DNA from: Candidatus Eisenbacteria bacterium
Lineage (GTDB): Bacteria; Eisenbacteria; RBG-16-71-46; JACRLI01
NCBI GenBank assembly: GCA_016235265.1
Contig: JACRLI010000014.1
Location: 311,405-375,404, forward strand
DNA: 64,000 nucleotides
Reading direction: 5' to 3'
Shown: positions 1 through 8,963 of the stretch, piece by piece
Layout: each line of letters starts with the position of its first letter
Numbering within the stretch: the first letter of the stretch is position 1
Notes under the pieces: generated by a model
What the model was told of the DNA's origin: nothing
The model's input: only the letters and a program-made list of their open reading frames with translations
Databases searched by the model: none
Translations under genes and position numbers: made by a program

Positions 1-1
1 G

Positions 2-79
2 GACGATCTGCAGCAGGTGATCGCATTCCTCAAGGCCAGGGAATATAAGCTGCCGCTGCAGTTCGTGAATTTCCGCTGA
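2..79 (+). CDS. yajQ: YajQ-family nucleotide-binding protein, C-terminal end only
   Basis: The first 25 codons of the window read in frame to a TGA at 77-79 and end DDLQQVIAFLK...LPLQFVNFR, the signature C-terminus of the YajQ/UPF0234 family. Members are about 160 residues and bind nucleic acid or cyclic di-GMP in some bacteria. The rest of the gene lies upstream of the window. The match is short, but the DDLQ-VI and LPLQF-NFR blocks are characteristic. The gene converges on the CPBP protease gene, with a large hairpin between them. Confidence 0.8.
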   Translation, partial: DDLQQVIAFLKAREYKLPLQFVNFR

Positions 80-84
80 GCGCG

Positions 85-193
85 CCCGGACGGTTTGGGG
101 GCGGCTTGTCGGCACGCTCTCGGTCGGGCGCCTGGGAAGCACAGCGCCCTCCAACGTTCGCTCTGCCGACAACCCGCCCCCAAACCGTCCGGG
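85..193. terminator. Large hairpin between convergent genes (29-bp inverted repeat)
   Basis: Positions 85-113 and 165-193 are reverse complements with one mismatch over 29 bp. The 51-nt loop contains a second small stem (126-131 with 144-149). It begins 5 nt after the yajQ stop and ends 29 nt before the stop of the convergent CPBP gene, so a bidirectional terminator is the simplest reading. There is no U-tract, and the arms are longer than a usual intrinsic terminator, so a MITE-like or structured-RNA origin remains possible. Confidence 0.5.
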
Positions 194-222
194 CTGCGAG
201 CGGTGAGGCTCGACTGCCCCGG

Positions 223-909
223 CTAGGGGACCGGCTGGTAGCTCCCCGCTATCGCCAGGGCGTTGATGAGGAAGTGCAGCGCGATTCCGGGCCAGAGGCT
301 GCCGGAGACGATCACCAGCCAACCGTTCAGCACCCCGATCACCCCTGCCACCGGCGCGCCGGGGCCGTGAGCGGCCGCGAAGACGGCCGCCTGGGCCAGC
401 AGCGCGGTACTGGGGCTCCAACTGCGGCGGAGCCGTTCCAGGGTCCAGCCCCGGAAGAACAGTTCCTCGAACAACGCGGGCATCACCGCGTGGGTGCCCA
501 GGAGCGCCAGCGCCTGGGGCGGGGTGCTCCACGCGGTCATCTGGACCTGCGTCTCCCGCAGCGAGCGGTAGGCGGGAAGCTGCCAGCACACCAGCGCCAC
601 CGCCACCAGCAGCACCAGCCCGCAGATCGCCGCCAGGACCACCTGCGCCCACGTGCCGGCCTTCGGCGGGCCCAGGAGCAGCCAGGCCCGGCCGGAGCCG
701 GGGCGGCGGGAAGTCCAGGCCATCACGGGCACGGCGGCCAGGGCGAACGAGAGGGGCGTGGCCGCTTGTCGCAGGCCCGGCGGGTGCCCTAGACTCCTGT
801 CCAGGTACGTCAGCAGCCCCATCCACACCAGGGTCAGGGCGACCACGCACAGTGCGCCCGCCAGCGTCCAGGCCCCCCCGGACGGCCCTTGCGGTCTCGT
901 GGCCACCAT
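223..909 (-). CDS. CPBP-family intramembrane glutamic protease
   Basis: A 228-residue membrane protein with several hydrophobic segments (about 15-38, 52-66, 85-108, 135-150, 170-220). The CPBP (Abi/Rce1-type) motifs are present: E148-E149 followed by R153 in FEELFFRG, H181 in AAHGPG and H212 in LHFLINA. In this family the paired glutamates and histidines form the intramembrane active site; substrates are often unknown, and some members process bacteriocins or prenylated peptides. The frame is open further upstream, but the ATG at 909 is preferred because the longer N-terminus is Arg/Pro-rich and runs into the divergent lipoprotein gene. Substrate unknown. Confidence 0.8.
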   Translation of the reverse strand: MVATRPQGPSGGAWTLAGALCVVALTLVWMGLLTYLDRSLGHPPGLRQAATPLSFALAAVPVMAWTSRRPGSGRAWLLLGPPKAGTWAQVVLAAICGLVLLVAVALVCWQLPAYRSLRETQVQMTAWSTPPQALALLGTHAVMPALFEELFFRGWTLERLRRSWSPSTALLAQAAVFAAAHGPGAPVAGVIGVLNGWLVIVSGSLWPGIALHFLINALAIAGSYQPVP

Positions 910-1007
910 CGGGCTGTCGCAATCAGGACCCGCTCCGGGGCTCTCCGGCCCGCCGCCGGCATCGGGGCCTACGCCGGCCTGGGCTTCCGGCCCGGCCTGG
1001 GGGGAAC

Positions 1008-2783
1008 ATGTCCGTTCTTCATCCACGCGCGCTCTTCCCGTCCCTTCCCCTCGTTCTGGTGGCTCTTGTCTGCGGCTGCGGATCCTCGTCCGAACCCGTG
1101 CCCGCCGGTGAACCCGTCCAACTAACCGTGTCGCCGGATTCTGCATTGCTGGTCCCCGGGAGGCAAACCACCTTTCACGCCGTGGCGCGAGACGCGCGGG
1201 GCACGCAGGTGTCGGTGGCGCTGCACTGGACGCTGGCGGACACCGCCGTCGCGGTCGTGGACTCCCAGGGCGTAGTCTCCGCGAAGGCCGTCGGCCGCAC
1301 GGTGGTGGAGGTGCGCACGCGCGCCCTGAAAGCCGCCGCGACGGTGCGGGTGGACGCGGGGGAGCCGCCGGCCGCCCAGGTGACGGTCACCCCCGCCTCG
1401 GCCACCTTCCTGGCCGGGGACCGCCAGCCCTTCGTCGCCGACCCGCGCGACGCGTCGGGGCGCTTCGTGCCCGCCCCGGTGCACTGGAGCGTGGAGCCGG
1501 CCACGGTGGCATCCGTCGGCCCGGACGGCCAGGTGCTGTGCCTGGCGGCCGGCTCCGCGACGGTCACCGCCGAGGTGGATGGCGTGCGCGGCACCGCACG
1601 ACTGACGGTCCTGGCCGCCCCCACGGTGAGCACGGAAGCCGGCGCCGGGTCCGCCGGGGAGCAGGACGGGGACCCGGCGGTCGCCACCTTCCGCAACCCC
1701 ATGGGCCTGGCGGTGGACTCGCTGGGCTCGGTGTACGTGGTGGACAACGGCAATCACCGCATCCGCGTGATCGAGCGCGGGCAGGTGCGCACCCTGGCGG
1801 GCAGCGGCCCCGGCTTCGCCGACGGCCGCGGCGCCGCGGCGCAGTTCCGGTTCCCCGCGGGCATCGCGGTGGGGCCGGGCCGCCTGCTGTACGTGGCCGA
1901 CCAGGGCAACCACTGCATCCGGCGCGTCGACACCGGGGGCAATGTCACTACGGTCGCGGGGCAGCCGGGGTTTCCCGCCTACGTGGACTCCACCGCCGAC
2001 GAGGCGTACTTTCGGACTCCCACCTCCGTGGCGGTGGACGCCACGGGCCGGATCTTCGTGGCGGATCGCGGCAACTCGGTGATCCGGGTGATCGAGCCGG
2101 GCGGGCGGGTGAAGACCCTGTGCGGAACGCCGCTGGTGAGCGGCTACGTGGACGGCAAGCCGGGTCGGATGGACGAGCCCGCCGGGCTGACCATCGGGCC
2201 CGGCGGCGTCCTGTACGTGTGCGAGCGCGGCTCCGGCGCGATCACCAGCGGCAGCGTCGTCCGGCAGGTCTCCCCGGACGGCGTGTTGTCCACGGTGGCC
2301 GGCAACGGCATCCCGGGCAGCCTGTTCGGGCCGCGGCCCTACGGGCAGTTCGACCAGCCGTTTGCGGTCGCGGTGGGCCCGGACGGCTACGTCTACGTCG
2401 CCGACACGGGCAACCGGCAGGTGCGCTCGGCCAGCCCCACCGGGTACATCTCCAACGTGGCGGGCACCGGGGTGAGCGGATTCCTCGACGGGCCGGGGGA
2501 GGCCAGCATGTGGAAGTACCCCGCGGGCATCGTGGCCCTGTCGTCGGGAGACCTGCTGGTGTCCGACATGATCGCCCAGCGCGTTCGCCGCGTGCGCGGC
2601 ACGCTGCACGCCGCACCGGTGACCTGGCCGGAGTCGGCGGTGCGCCTGCTGCCGCGGCCGGGCTTCGGCCCGTCCGCCCGGCGCGTGGTCCGGGCCCCGC
2701 TCCCGGACTACTCGCTGCCCGCGGGAGCATCCCGTCCCGTCGCCGCGCGCGGGCCCTTCACGCGCGCGCGGCCGGTGCGATGA
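1008..2783 (+). CDS. Secreted lipoprotein with two Ig-like (Big) domains and NHL repeats
   Basis: A 591-residue protein starting at an ATG preceded by a G-rich Shine-Dalgarno. A signal peptide (about 1-23) ends in VCG-C, giving lipidation at Cys24. Two bacterial Ig-like (Big_2-type) domains follow at about 36-116 and 124-202; each ends in the typical G-x-A-x-V-T/V-x-V pattern. From about 205 to 560 come six or so NHL-type beta-propeller blades with recurring DS.G.VYV.D.GN.RI and VRT.AG motifs. The C-terminus is a short Pro/Arg-rich tail. NHL propellers bind proteins or ligands; the job here is unknown. It sits 10 nt before the hydantoinase A gene and may be co-transcribed with it. Confidence 0.8.
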   Translation: MSVLHPRALFPSLPLVLVALVCGCGSSSEPVPAGEPVQLTVSPDSALLVPGRQTTFHAVARDARGTQVSVALHWTLADTAVAVVDSQGVVSAKAVGRTVVEVRTRALKAAATVRVDAGEPPAAQVTVTPASATFLAGDRQPFVADPRDASGRFVPAPVHWSVEPATVASVGPDGQVLCLAAGSATVTAEVDGVRGTARLTVLAAPTVSTEAGAGSAGEQDGDPAVATFRNPMGLAVDSLGSVYVVDNGNHRIRVIERGQVRTLAGSGPGFADGRGAAAQFRFPAGIAVGPGRLLYVADQGNHCIRRVDTGGNVTTVAGQPGFPAYVDSTADEAYFRTPTSVAVDATGRIFVADRGNSVIRVIEPGGRVKTLCGTPLVSGYVDGKPGRMDEPAGLTIGPGGVLYVCERGSGAITSGSVVRQVSPDGVLSTVAGNGIPGSLFGPRPYGQFDQPFAVAVGPDGYVYVADTGNRQVRSASPTGYISNVAGTGVSGFLDGPGEASMWKYPAGIVALSSGDLLVSDMIAQRVRRVRGTLHAAPVTWPESAVRLLPRPGFGPSARRVVRAPLPDYSLPAGASRPVAARGPFTRARPVR

Positions 2784-2793
2784 CCGGGGCCCC

Positions 2794-4842
2794 GTGATTC
2801 GCATCGGCGTGGACACCGGCGGCACCTTCACCGACTTCGTGGTGGAGGAGGCCGGCCGGCTCACCCGCTTCAAGCTTCCATCCACTCCCGACGATCCGTC
2901 CCGCGCGGTGCTCGAGGGCATCCGCCGGGCCCTGGGGGCGCGCGGCGGCATCGTGCTGCACGGCACCACGGTGGCCACCAACGCGCTGCTCACCCGGGGT
3001 GGCGCGCGGGTGGCGCTGGTCGCCACCGCGGGCTTCGAGGACGTGCTGCAGATCGGGCGCCAGGCGCGCCCGGAGCTCTACCGGCTGGAGCCCCGCGTGC
3101 CCGCGCCCCTGGTCCCGGCACGTTTGCGCCTGGGGCTGGCGGAACGCGTGGGCCCGCGCGGCGAGACGCTGCGCGCGCTGGGGGAGCCGGCGCTGCGCGC
3201 GACGGTCCGCAAGGTGGCGGGCCTCAAGCCCGACGCCGTGGCGGTGGCGCTCCTGCACGCCTACGCCAACCCGGCGCACGAGCGGCGCGTGGCGGCCGCC
3301 CTGCGGCGCGCCGGGCTGCGCGTCTCGGTCTCGCACGAGCTGGCGCCGGAGTTCCGCGAGTACGAGCGCACCGCCACCACCGTGGCCAACGCCTACGTCC
3401 AGCCGGTGCTGGAGCTCTACCTCACGCGCCTGGCGCGGCGCCTGGGGGCAGGGCGCACGCTGTGGGTGATGTCCAGCTCCGGTGGCCTGATGCGGCCCGA
3501 CCGGGCGGCGCGCGAGCCGGTTCGCACGCTGCTGTCCGGCCCCGCCGGGGGAGTGGCCGCGGCGTTGCGCCTGGGCCGCGCGCTGGGCCGCACGCGCCTG
3601 ATCACTTTCGACATGGGCGGCACTTCCACCGACGTGGCGCTGCTGGACGGCGAGCCGGAGCCGTCCCTGGAGCGCACCCTGGAAGGCCTGCCGCTGCGCG
3701 TGCCCATGCTGGACATCCACACCGTGGGCGCGGGCGGCGGATCCTACGTGCGCGCGGACGCCACCGGAGCGCTGCGCACCGGGCCCGAGAGCGCCGGCGC
3801 CGATCCCGGCCCGGCCGCGTGGGGGGAGGGGGACGAACCCACCCTGACCGACGCGCACCTGGTGCTGGGCACGCTGTGGCCGGAATTCCTGCTCGGTCCG
3901 CCCGCCGATCGGGATCTGGCGGAGGATGCCTTTGCCGGGCTGGCCGGCCGCCTGGGGTTGAGCGTGGAGCGGGCGGCGCGCGGCGCCCTGGACGTGGCCG
4001 ACGCGGTGATGGAGCGGGCGCTGCGGCGGATCAGCGTGGAACGGGGCCATGACCCCTCGGACTTCACGCTGGTCAGCTTCGGTGGCGCCGGCGGACTGCA
4101 CGCGGCGCGGCTGGCCTCGCGCCTTGGAGTGCGACGGGTGCTGGCGCCCCTGGACGCGGCCGCGTTTTCGGCGTGGGGCCTGCTGGGCTCGGCGGCGCGC
4201 TCGGAGCACAGCGCCCCGGTGCTGCGCCGGCTGGACGAGATGCCCCCGGCCCGGCTGGAACGGCTGCTGGACGCGCTGGAGCGAAGAGTGCGCGCCGGAC
4301 TGCGACGGGAAGGGGCGCGCCGCGTCACCCTGGTGCGGCGGGTGGACCTGCGCTACGCGGGCCAGTCCTACGAGCTGACGGTGCCCTTCGGCCCGCGGCT
4401 GCGGCAGGCTTTCGACGCGGCCCATCGCCGCGCCTACGGCGTGTGCGATCCCTCGCGCCCGGTGGAGGTGGTGAGCCTGCGCGTGCGCGGGGCGGGCCCG
4501 GCGCCGCGGGCGCCGCTGCCGGGCTTCGAGAAACAGCCCTATCTCAGGCGCTTCCTGCGCCCCACGGTGTATTTCGGCAGGCCCGTCCCGGTGGTGCCCG
4601 CGGCGGAGCTCGGCCCCCGGGAGGTCCTCAAGGGCCCGGCCTTCGTGCTCACCTTTGCGTCCACCATCGTCGTGCCCGAGGGCTGGCAGGCCGGTCGGGC
4701 CGCAGCCGGGGCGGTGGAACTGGTGGCGGCGGAGACGCGGGGCGCCCGCCGCTCACCGGGCCGCGCGGGTGCGAAGAGCCCCCGCCGCGCGCCGGGCAAC
4801 CCGGCCGCGAAGCCCGCGCGCCGCTCACCCGGGAGCCGCTGA
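2794..4842 (+). CDS. hyuA: Hydantoinase/oxoprolinase family protein, subunit A
   Basis: A 682-residue ATP-dependent amidohydrolase subunit of the HyuA/5-oxoprolinase family. It acts with subunit B on cyclic amides such as hydantoins, 5-oxoproline or N-methylhydantoin. The start is GTG; the N-terminal ASKHA phosphate-binding motif [10 protein letters not shown] lies at residues 5-14, and a second nucleotide motif [12 protein letters not shown] starts near 272. The family core ends around residue 645. The last 35 or so residues form an unusual Arg/Pro/Ala/Lys-rich tail. The stop overlaps the ATG of subunit B by one base (TGATG), so the two are translationally coupled. The true substrate cannot be read from sequence. 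Confidence 0.9.
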   Translation: MIRIGVDTGGTFTDFVVEEAGRLTRFKLPSTPDDPSRAVLEGIRRALGARGGIVLHGTTVATNALLTRGGARVALVATAGFEDVLQIGRQARPELYRLEPRVPAPLVPARLRLGLAERVGPRGETLRALGEPALRATVRKVAGLKPDAVAVALLHAYANPAHERRVAAALRRAGLRVSVSHELAPEFREYERTATTVANAYVQPVLELYLTRLARRLGAGRTLWVMSSSGGLMRPDRAAREPVRTLLSGPAGGVAAALRLGRALGRTRLITFDMGGTSTDVALLDGEPEPSLERTLEGLPLRVPMLDIHTVGAGGGSYVRADATGALRTGPESAGADPGPAAWGEGDEPTLTDAHLVLGTLWPEFLLGPPADRDLAEDAFAGLAGRLGLSVERAARGALDVADAVMERALRRISVERGHDPSDFTLVSFGGAGGLHAARLASRLGVRRVLAPLDAAAFSAWGLLGSAARSEHSAPVLRRLDEMPPARLERLLDALERRVRAGLRREGARRVTLVRRVDLRYAGQSYELTVPFGPRLRQAFDAAHRRAYGVCDPSRPVEVVSLRVRGAGPAPRAPLPGFEKQPYLRRFLRPTVYFGRPVPVVPAAELGPREVLKGPAFVLTFASTIVVPEGWQAGRAAAGAVELVAAETRGARRSPGRAGAKSPRRAPGNPAAKPARRSPGSR

Positions 4843-6455
4843 TGCTCGACGCCGTGGACCTGGCGCTGTTCGCCGAGTGGTTCGCCGCGGGGGCCGAGGA
4901 GATGGGCACCGTGCTGCAGCGCAGCTCCTCATCGCCCAACATCAAGGAACGGCGCGACTTCTCGTGCGCGCTGTTCGACGCGCGCGGCGGGCTGCTGGCG
5001 CAGGCGGCGCACATCCCGGTGCACCTGGGGGCCATGCCCGGCGCGGTGGAAGCGGTGGCGCGGCGGTTGCGGCTGGGCGAGGGTGACGTGGCCATCCTGA
5101 ACGACCCCTACGAGGGCGGCACGCACCTGCCGGACCTCACCCTGGTGGCGGCCCTGGCGCATCGCGGGCAGCCGCTCTTCTACGTGGCCTCCCGCGCGCA
5201 CCACGCGGACGTGGGCGGCGCGCACCCGGGCTCGATGGGCCTGGCCACCGACATCGTGCAGGAGGGCGTGCGCATTCCGCCCACGTTGCTGGTGCGCGGC
5301 GGCCAGGACCAGCAGCAGGTGCTGGAGTTGCTGCTGGCCAACGTGCGCACGCCGGCCGAGCGGCGCGGCGACCTGATGGCGCAACGGGCGTCGCTCGCCG
5401 TGGGACTGCGGCGCCTCGGGGCGCTGGTGGAGCGCCACGGCGCCGCGCGCGTGACAGAGGCCGGCCGCGCGCTGTGCGCGGGCACGGAGCGGGCCTTGCG
5501 CGGCGCGATCCGGGCCATCCCCGACGGCAGCTACCGCGCGGCGGACGTGCTGGATGGCGACGGCTGCGGCGCGCGCGACGTGCGCATCGCCGTGCGCCTC
5601 ACGGTGCGCCGCGACACCGCGCGGCTGGACTTCACCGGTTCAAGCCCGCAGGTGGCCGGGCCGTTCAACGCCACCGCCGCGGTGGTGCGCTCCGCCTCGG
5701 TGTACGCGTTCCGCTGCCTGCTGCCGGCCGGCGTGCCGGAGAACGACGGGCTGTTCCGGCCCATCGAGATCGTGGCGCCGGAGGGCACCGTGGTGAACGC
5801 GCGCTTCCCCGCCGCGGTGGCGGCGGGCAACGTGGAGACCTCGCAGCGGATCACCGACGTGGTGCTGCGCGCCCTGGCGCGCGCGCTCCCCGGTCGCATC
5901 CCGGCGGCCAGCGCCGGCACCATGAACAACCTCACCGCGGGCGGCACCGACCTGCGCACCGGCGCCGGCTTCGCCTACTACGAGACGCTGGGTGGCGGGG
6001 CGGGCGCGGGCCCTTCGGGGCCGGGGGCCAGCGGCATCCAGGTGCACATGACCAACACGCGGAACACGCCGGTGGAGGCGCTGGAGCACGCCTACCCGCT
6101 GCGCGTGCGCGAGTATTCGCTGCGCCGGGGTTCGGGCGGGGCGGGCCGCCACCGCGGAGGCGAGGGGCTGGTGCGCGAGATCGAGGTGCTGGTGGCGTGC
6201 CGCGTCGCGCTCGTCTCGGAACGGCGAGTCCACGGGCCTTACGGGCTGCGCGGTGGCGGACCGGGAGCGGTGGGGCGCAACTGGCTGGTGCGCGGAGGGC
6301 GCGCGCACCCGCTGCCCGGCAAGGCGGAGCTGGAGCTGCTCCCGGGCGACGTGCTGCGGGTGGAGTCGCCCGGTGGCGGCGGATGGGGCCGGCCCCGGCC
6401 CGCGGGCCGGACGCGACCGCGTACCGTTCACCGGAAAGGCAGGGCCGTCCGGTGA
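4842..6455 (+). CDS. hyuB: Hydantoinase/oxoprolinase family protein, subunit B
   Basis: A 537-residue HyuB-type subunit, partner of the preceding HyuA. Recognisable family blocks are [20 protein letters not shown] near 25-45, [14 protein letters not shown] near 85-98, HHADVGG near 119-125, and MNNLTAGG near 360-368. The C-terminus has the Gly-rich SPGGGGWG block of the family. The start overlaps the hyuA stop, and the stop overlaps the GTG of the next gene. The A/B pair is usually cytoplasmic and ATP-dependent. Length and order match standard hyuAB operons. Confidence 0.9.
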   Translation: MLDAVDLALFAEWFAAGAEEMGTVLQRSSSSPNIKERRDFSCALFDARGGLLAQAAHIPVHLGAMPGAVEAVARRLRLGEGDVAILNDPYEGGTHLPDLTLVAALAHRGQPLFYVASRAHHADVGGAHPGSMGLATDIVQEGVRIPPTLLVRGGQDQQQVLELLLANVRTPAERRGDLMAQRASLAVGLRRLGALVERHGAARVTEAGRALCAGTERALRGAIRAIPDGSYRAADVLDGDGCGARDVRIAVRLTVRRDTARLDFTGSSPQVAGPFNATAAVVRSASVYAFRCLLPAGVPENDGLFRPIEIVAPEGTVVNARFPAAVAAGNVETSQRITDVVLRALARALPGRIPAASAGTMNNLTAGGTDLRTGAGFAYYETLGGGAGAGPSGPGASGIQVHMTNTRNTPVEALEHAYPLRVREYSLRRGSGGAGRHRGGEGLVREIEVLVACRVALVSERRVHGPYGLRGGGPGAVGRNWLVRGGRAHPLPGKAELELLPGDVLRVESPGGGGWGRPRPAGRTRPRTVHRKGRAVR

Positions 6456-6838
6456 ACCGCGCCCACTTCATCCTCTACGTCCATGACCCGCGGCGCGCCC
6501 GCGCGTTCTACTCCCGCGCGCTGGGAATCGAGCCCTCGCTGGATGTCCCCGGCATGACCGAGTTCGGCCTGCCCGGGGGCGCCGTGCTGGGCCTGATGCC
6601 GGAGACCGGCATCCGGCGCCTGCTGGGGGCCGCCCTGCCGGACCCCGCGCTCGCCGCAGGGGTGCCGCGCGCCGAGCTGTATCTCGTGGTGGACGGCGCG
6701 GAGGAGTACCATCGGAGGGCGCTGGAGGCCGGCGGGCGCGAACTGAGTGCGCCGGCCCCGCGCGACTGGGGCCACCGGGCGGGCTACGTGCTCGACCCGG
6801 ACGGCCATGTGCTGGCGTTCGCGGAGGAGCTGACCTGA
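6452..6838 (+). CDS. VOC/glyoxalase-superfamily protein
   Basis: A 128-residue single-domain vicinal-oxygen-chelate protein. It opens with FILYVHDPRRARAFYSRALG and closes with GYVLDPDGHVLAFAE, the N-terminal strand-helix and C-terminal metal-side motifs of the fold. The glutamate of the final motif is present. Many such proteins are metal-dependent lyases, isomerases or binding proteins. The GTG start overlaps the hyuB stop (GTGA), so it is coupled to the hydantoinase genes and may act on a related metabolite. The specific reaction is unknown. Confidence 0.75.
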   Translation: MNRAHFILYVHDPRRARAFYSRALGIEPSLDVPGMTEFGLPGGAVLGLMPETGIRRLLGAALPDPALAAGVPRAELYLVVDGAEEYHRRALEAGGRELSAPAPRDWGHRAGYVLDPDGHVLAFAEELT

Positions 6839-7125
6839 TGCCTGCCTACGTGATCGTGGACATCCACGTGCACGACCCGGTGATCTTCGAGGAGTACAAG
6901 AACCTGGCCCCGGCTTCCATAAAGGCCCACGGCGGCCGCTACGTGGCGCGGGGGGGCCGGGTGGAGACGCTCGAGGGCACGTGGAAGCCGACGCGGCTCG
7001 TCATCCTCGAGTTCGACAGCGTGGAGCGCGCGCAGCAGTGGGTGAATTCCCCGGAATACCGAGAGGCACGCCGCCTCCGCCAGCTCTCTGCCCGGACGGA
7101 GATGGTCGTGGCCGAGGGCGTGTGA
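6838..7125 (+). CDS. DUF1330 family protein
   Basis: A 95-residue protein matching the DUF1330 (dimeric alpha-beta barrel) family. Visible blocks are PAYVIVDIHVHDP at the start, YKNLAPASIKAHGGRYVARGG in the middle, and the ending in which E.-WKPTRLVILEFDS precedes the W-x-x-S-x-E-Y segment. The family is small and cytosolic, with no agreed activity. The ATG shares one base with the stop of the VOC gene, and the stop overlaps the GTG of the acetyltransferase gene, so it belongs to the hyuAB transcription unit. Confidence 0.8.
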   Translation: MPAYVIVDIHVHDPVIFEEYKNLAPASIKAHGGRYVARGGRVETLEGTWKPTRLVILEFDSVERAQQWVNSPEYREARRLRQLSARTEMVVAEGV

Positions 7126-7760
7126 CCGCGCGCTTCGACCCCCGGCCGGTGACGCTCGAAGGCGAGCGGGTGCGACTGGAGCCGCTGTGCGCAGCACATG
7201 CCGAGGACCTGTGGACGGTGGGCCGCGATCCGGAGACCTGGGCCTACATGGCCCGCACCCACCTGGCCAGCGCCGACGACGCGCGCGAGTGGGTGGCGCA
7301 GGCGGGGCAGGCCATGGACGGGGGCTCGCAGGTGGCGTTTGCCGTGGTGCTGCGGCGCGCGCTGGAGGCGGCGGGCATGGTCGCGGGCCGCGCGGTGGGC
7401 TCCACCCGCTTCATGGACATCCGCCGCAACGACCGCGCCCTGGAGATCGGTTCCACCTGGCTGGCTCCGGCCGTGCGCCGCACGACGGTCAACACCGAGT
7501 GCAAGTACCTGCTGCTCCGGCACGCGTTCGAGGACCTCGGGGCGGTGCGCGTGCAGCTCAAGACCGACGCGCGCAACCTCCAATCCCAGCGCGCCATCGA
7601 GCGCATCGGCGCGCTGCGGGAGGGCGTGCTGCGCCGCCACATGGTCACCTGGAGCGGGTTCGTCCGCGACACCGTGTACTACAGCGTGATCGACGCGGAG
7701 TGGCCCGCCGTGAAGCTGCGGCTCGAAGGCATGCTGGCGGGCCGGCCCGCCGAACTCTGA
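7122..7760 (+). CDS. GNAT-family N-acetyltransferase (RimJ/RimL type)
   Basis: A 212-residue acetyltransferase. It begins with VTLEGERVRLEPL, the usual first strand of RimJ/RimL-like GNATs, and carries VGSTRFMDI and LEIGSTWLAPAVRRT blocks; the acetyl-CoA region continues into NTECKYLLLRHAFEDLGAVRVQLKTDARN with the final IERIGALREGVLRRHM. The GTG start overlaps the DUF1330 stop (GTGA). The acceptor could be a ribosomal protein N-terminus, another protein or a small amine; sequence alone does not decide. Confidence 0.8.
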   Translation: MTARFDPRPVTLEGERVRLEPLCAAHAEDLWTVGRDPETWAYMARTHLASADDAREWVAQAGQAMDGGSQVAFAVVLRRALEAAGMVAGRAVGSTRFMDIRRNDRALEIGSTWLAPAVRRTTVNTECKYLLLRHAFEDLGAVRVQLKTDARNLQSQRAIERIGALREGVLRRHMVTWSGFVRDTVYYSVIDAEWPAVKLRLEGMLAGRPAEL

Positions 7761-7776
7761 ACGAACGGGGGTCGTC

Positions 7777-8334
7777 GTGGGCTACGTGGAATCGAACCTG
7801 GTCGAGGGCGAGGAGATCGGATACCGGGCCCGCGTGCACTGGGTGCGTTACATCCGTCCGGGGCTGCTGTGCCTGGCGGGTCTCGCGCTGGCGGTGGCGG
7901 GAGTGATGCCGGAGTTGTCCGCGGGTGCCGGGCAGGCGGGATCCGCCGGATCCGCGGGCGGCGCGGGCGCCGCGGCCGGCGGCCCGGCCGCGGGGTTGGC
8001 GCACGGTGCGTGGAACGCGCTGGGCCTGGTGGGAGCGTTCATGTTCCTGCTGGGCCTCACCGGGTGCCTGCTCGCGCGGATCTACGTGATGTCGTCGGAG
8101 TTCGCAGTGACCAACCGGCGGGTGCTGATCAAGATCGGCCTGGTGCGGCGGCACACGCTGGAGCTGCTGCTCACGAAGGTGGAGGGGATCGGGGTGGACC
8201 AGGGGTTCTGGGGGCGGGTGCTGGGGTTCGGGACGATCACGGTCACGGGGACCGGGGGGACGCGGGAGTCGTTTCGGGACATTGCGCGGCCGCTGGAATT
8301 TCGCAAGCAGGTGCAGACGCGGGTGCCGGTGTAG
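7777..8334 (+). CDS. Bacterial PH-domain membrane protein (YdbS-like)
   Basis: A 185-residue protein with a GTG start, two hydrophobic segments (about 27-44 and 82-102) and a C-terminal bacterial PH-like domain. The PH block contains YVMSSEFAVTNRRVLIK, then the typical TLELLLTKVEGIGVDQGFWGR and the Gly-rich FGTITVTGTGGTRE turn. Between the membrane segments is a Gly/Ala-rich loop. The role of such proteins is mostly unknown. It follows the acetyltransferase by 16 nt and is the last gene of the forward run. Confidence 0.75.
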   Translation: MGYVESNLVEGEEIGYRARVHWVRYIRPGLLCLAGLALAVAGVMPELSAGAGQAGSAGSAGGAGAAAGGPAAGLAHGAWNALGLVGAFMFLLGLTGCLLARIYVMSSEFAVTNRRVLIKIGLVRRHTLELLLTKVEGIGVDQGFWGRVLGFGTITVTGTGGTRESFRDIARPLEFRKQVQTRVPV

Positions 8335-8963
8335 GACCCGCATCGATTGCATGTACTCGAGGCGTTAGTTGCTTGCGTCGGGGTCATCGCTTGATCGTGG
8401 CGATCGCTTGATCGTAGTGGTGGCGTCCCCGGGCGGGTGAGACACCCCTGCGCGGCCCGCTCGTCGCGCCATCCTGGCGCTCCTTCGCTGCGGCTGCTCC
8501 CTCCTTCGCCTTCCTGGCTTCGTCGGTCGCAGACGCACCGCGCAGGGGTGTCTCACCCGCCCGGGGACGCTGCGTGCTGGTCCGCGGCACGCCTGCCTTC
8601 CCGCCTCGCCGCTTCCTTGTCCGCCTCGCCGCGCTCGCTTCGTGCTTTGCGTTGCTGCGCCGCGTCGCCTGATCTCCCGGGAGTGCTCTCCGGGGCCGAA
8701 GACTCGTCGAGTCATGGATCTCAGTCAAATCGGGTGGCGGGTATTGCGGCGTAAGGGCTTGGTGATCCGGGGTTGGGCGGGTTTCGGGGCATTCGAGTTA
8801 TGGAGCCTGGAGCAGACTTCATAACTCGGACAACATCTGGTGGCCGCGGTCGTCATCTTGTGATCGGGCTGCGGCCGGGGGAGGGCCGGGAGGGATGGTG
8901 GTGCGCTCTCGTTGAAGCTCACCAGACCGTGTGGATTTCTGGCGGACCGGTACCGGTTGCAAC
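8335..8963. other. 629-nt non-coding stretch with repeats
   Basis: No convincing gene. It holds a 13-nt direct repeat (8386-8398 and 8403-8415, 17-nt period) directly before the 33-bp inverted repeat at 8423-8570, followed by a pyrimidine-rich stretch to about 8690. From about 8730 the composition becomes less GC-rich and leads into the next gene. Confidence 0.5.
8423..8570. repeat. Perfect 33-bp inverted repeat with 82-nt spacer
   Basis: 8423-8455 and 8538-8570 are exact reverse complements over 33 bp. The spacer carries a small internal hairpin (GCGCCA/TGGCGC) and is otherwise pyrimidine-rich. It lies 88 nt after the PH-domain gene. Candidate readings: a miniature transposable element remnant, a very stable terminator, or a structured RNA. 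No encoded product is visible. Confidence 0.7.

Noticed and set aside
223..1146. 307-residue version of the CPBP protease
   Set aside because: The extra 79 N-terminal residues are Arg/Pro/Gly-rich and run antisense through the lipoprotein signal peptide; ATG 909 gives a normal family length.
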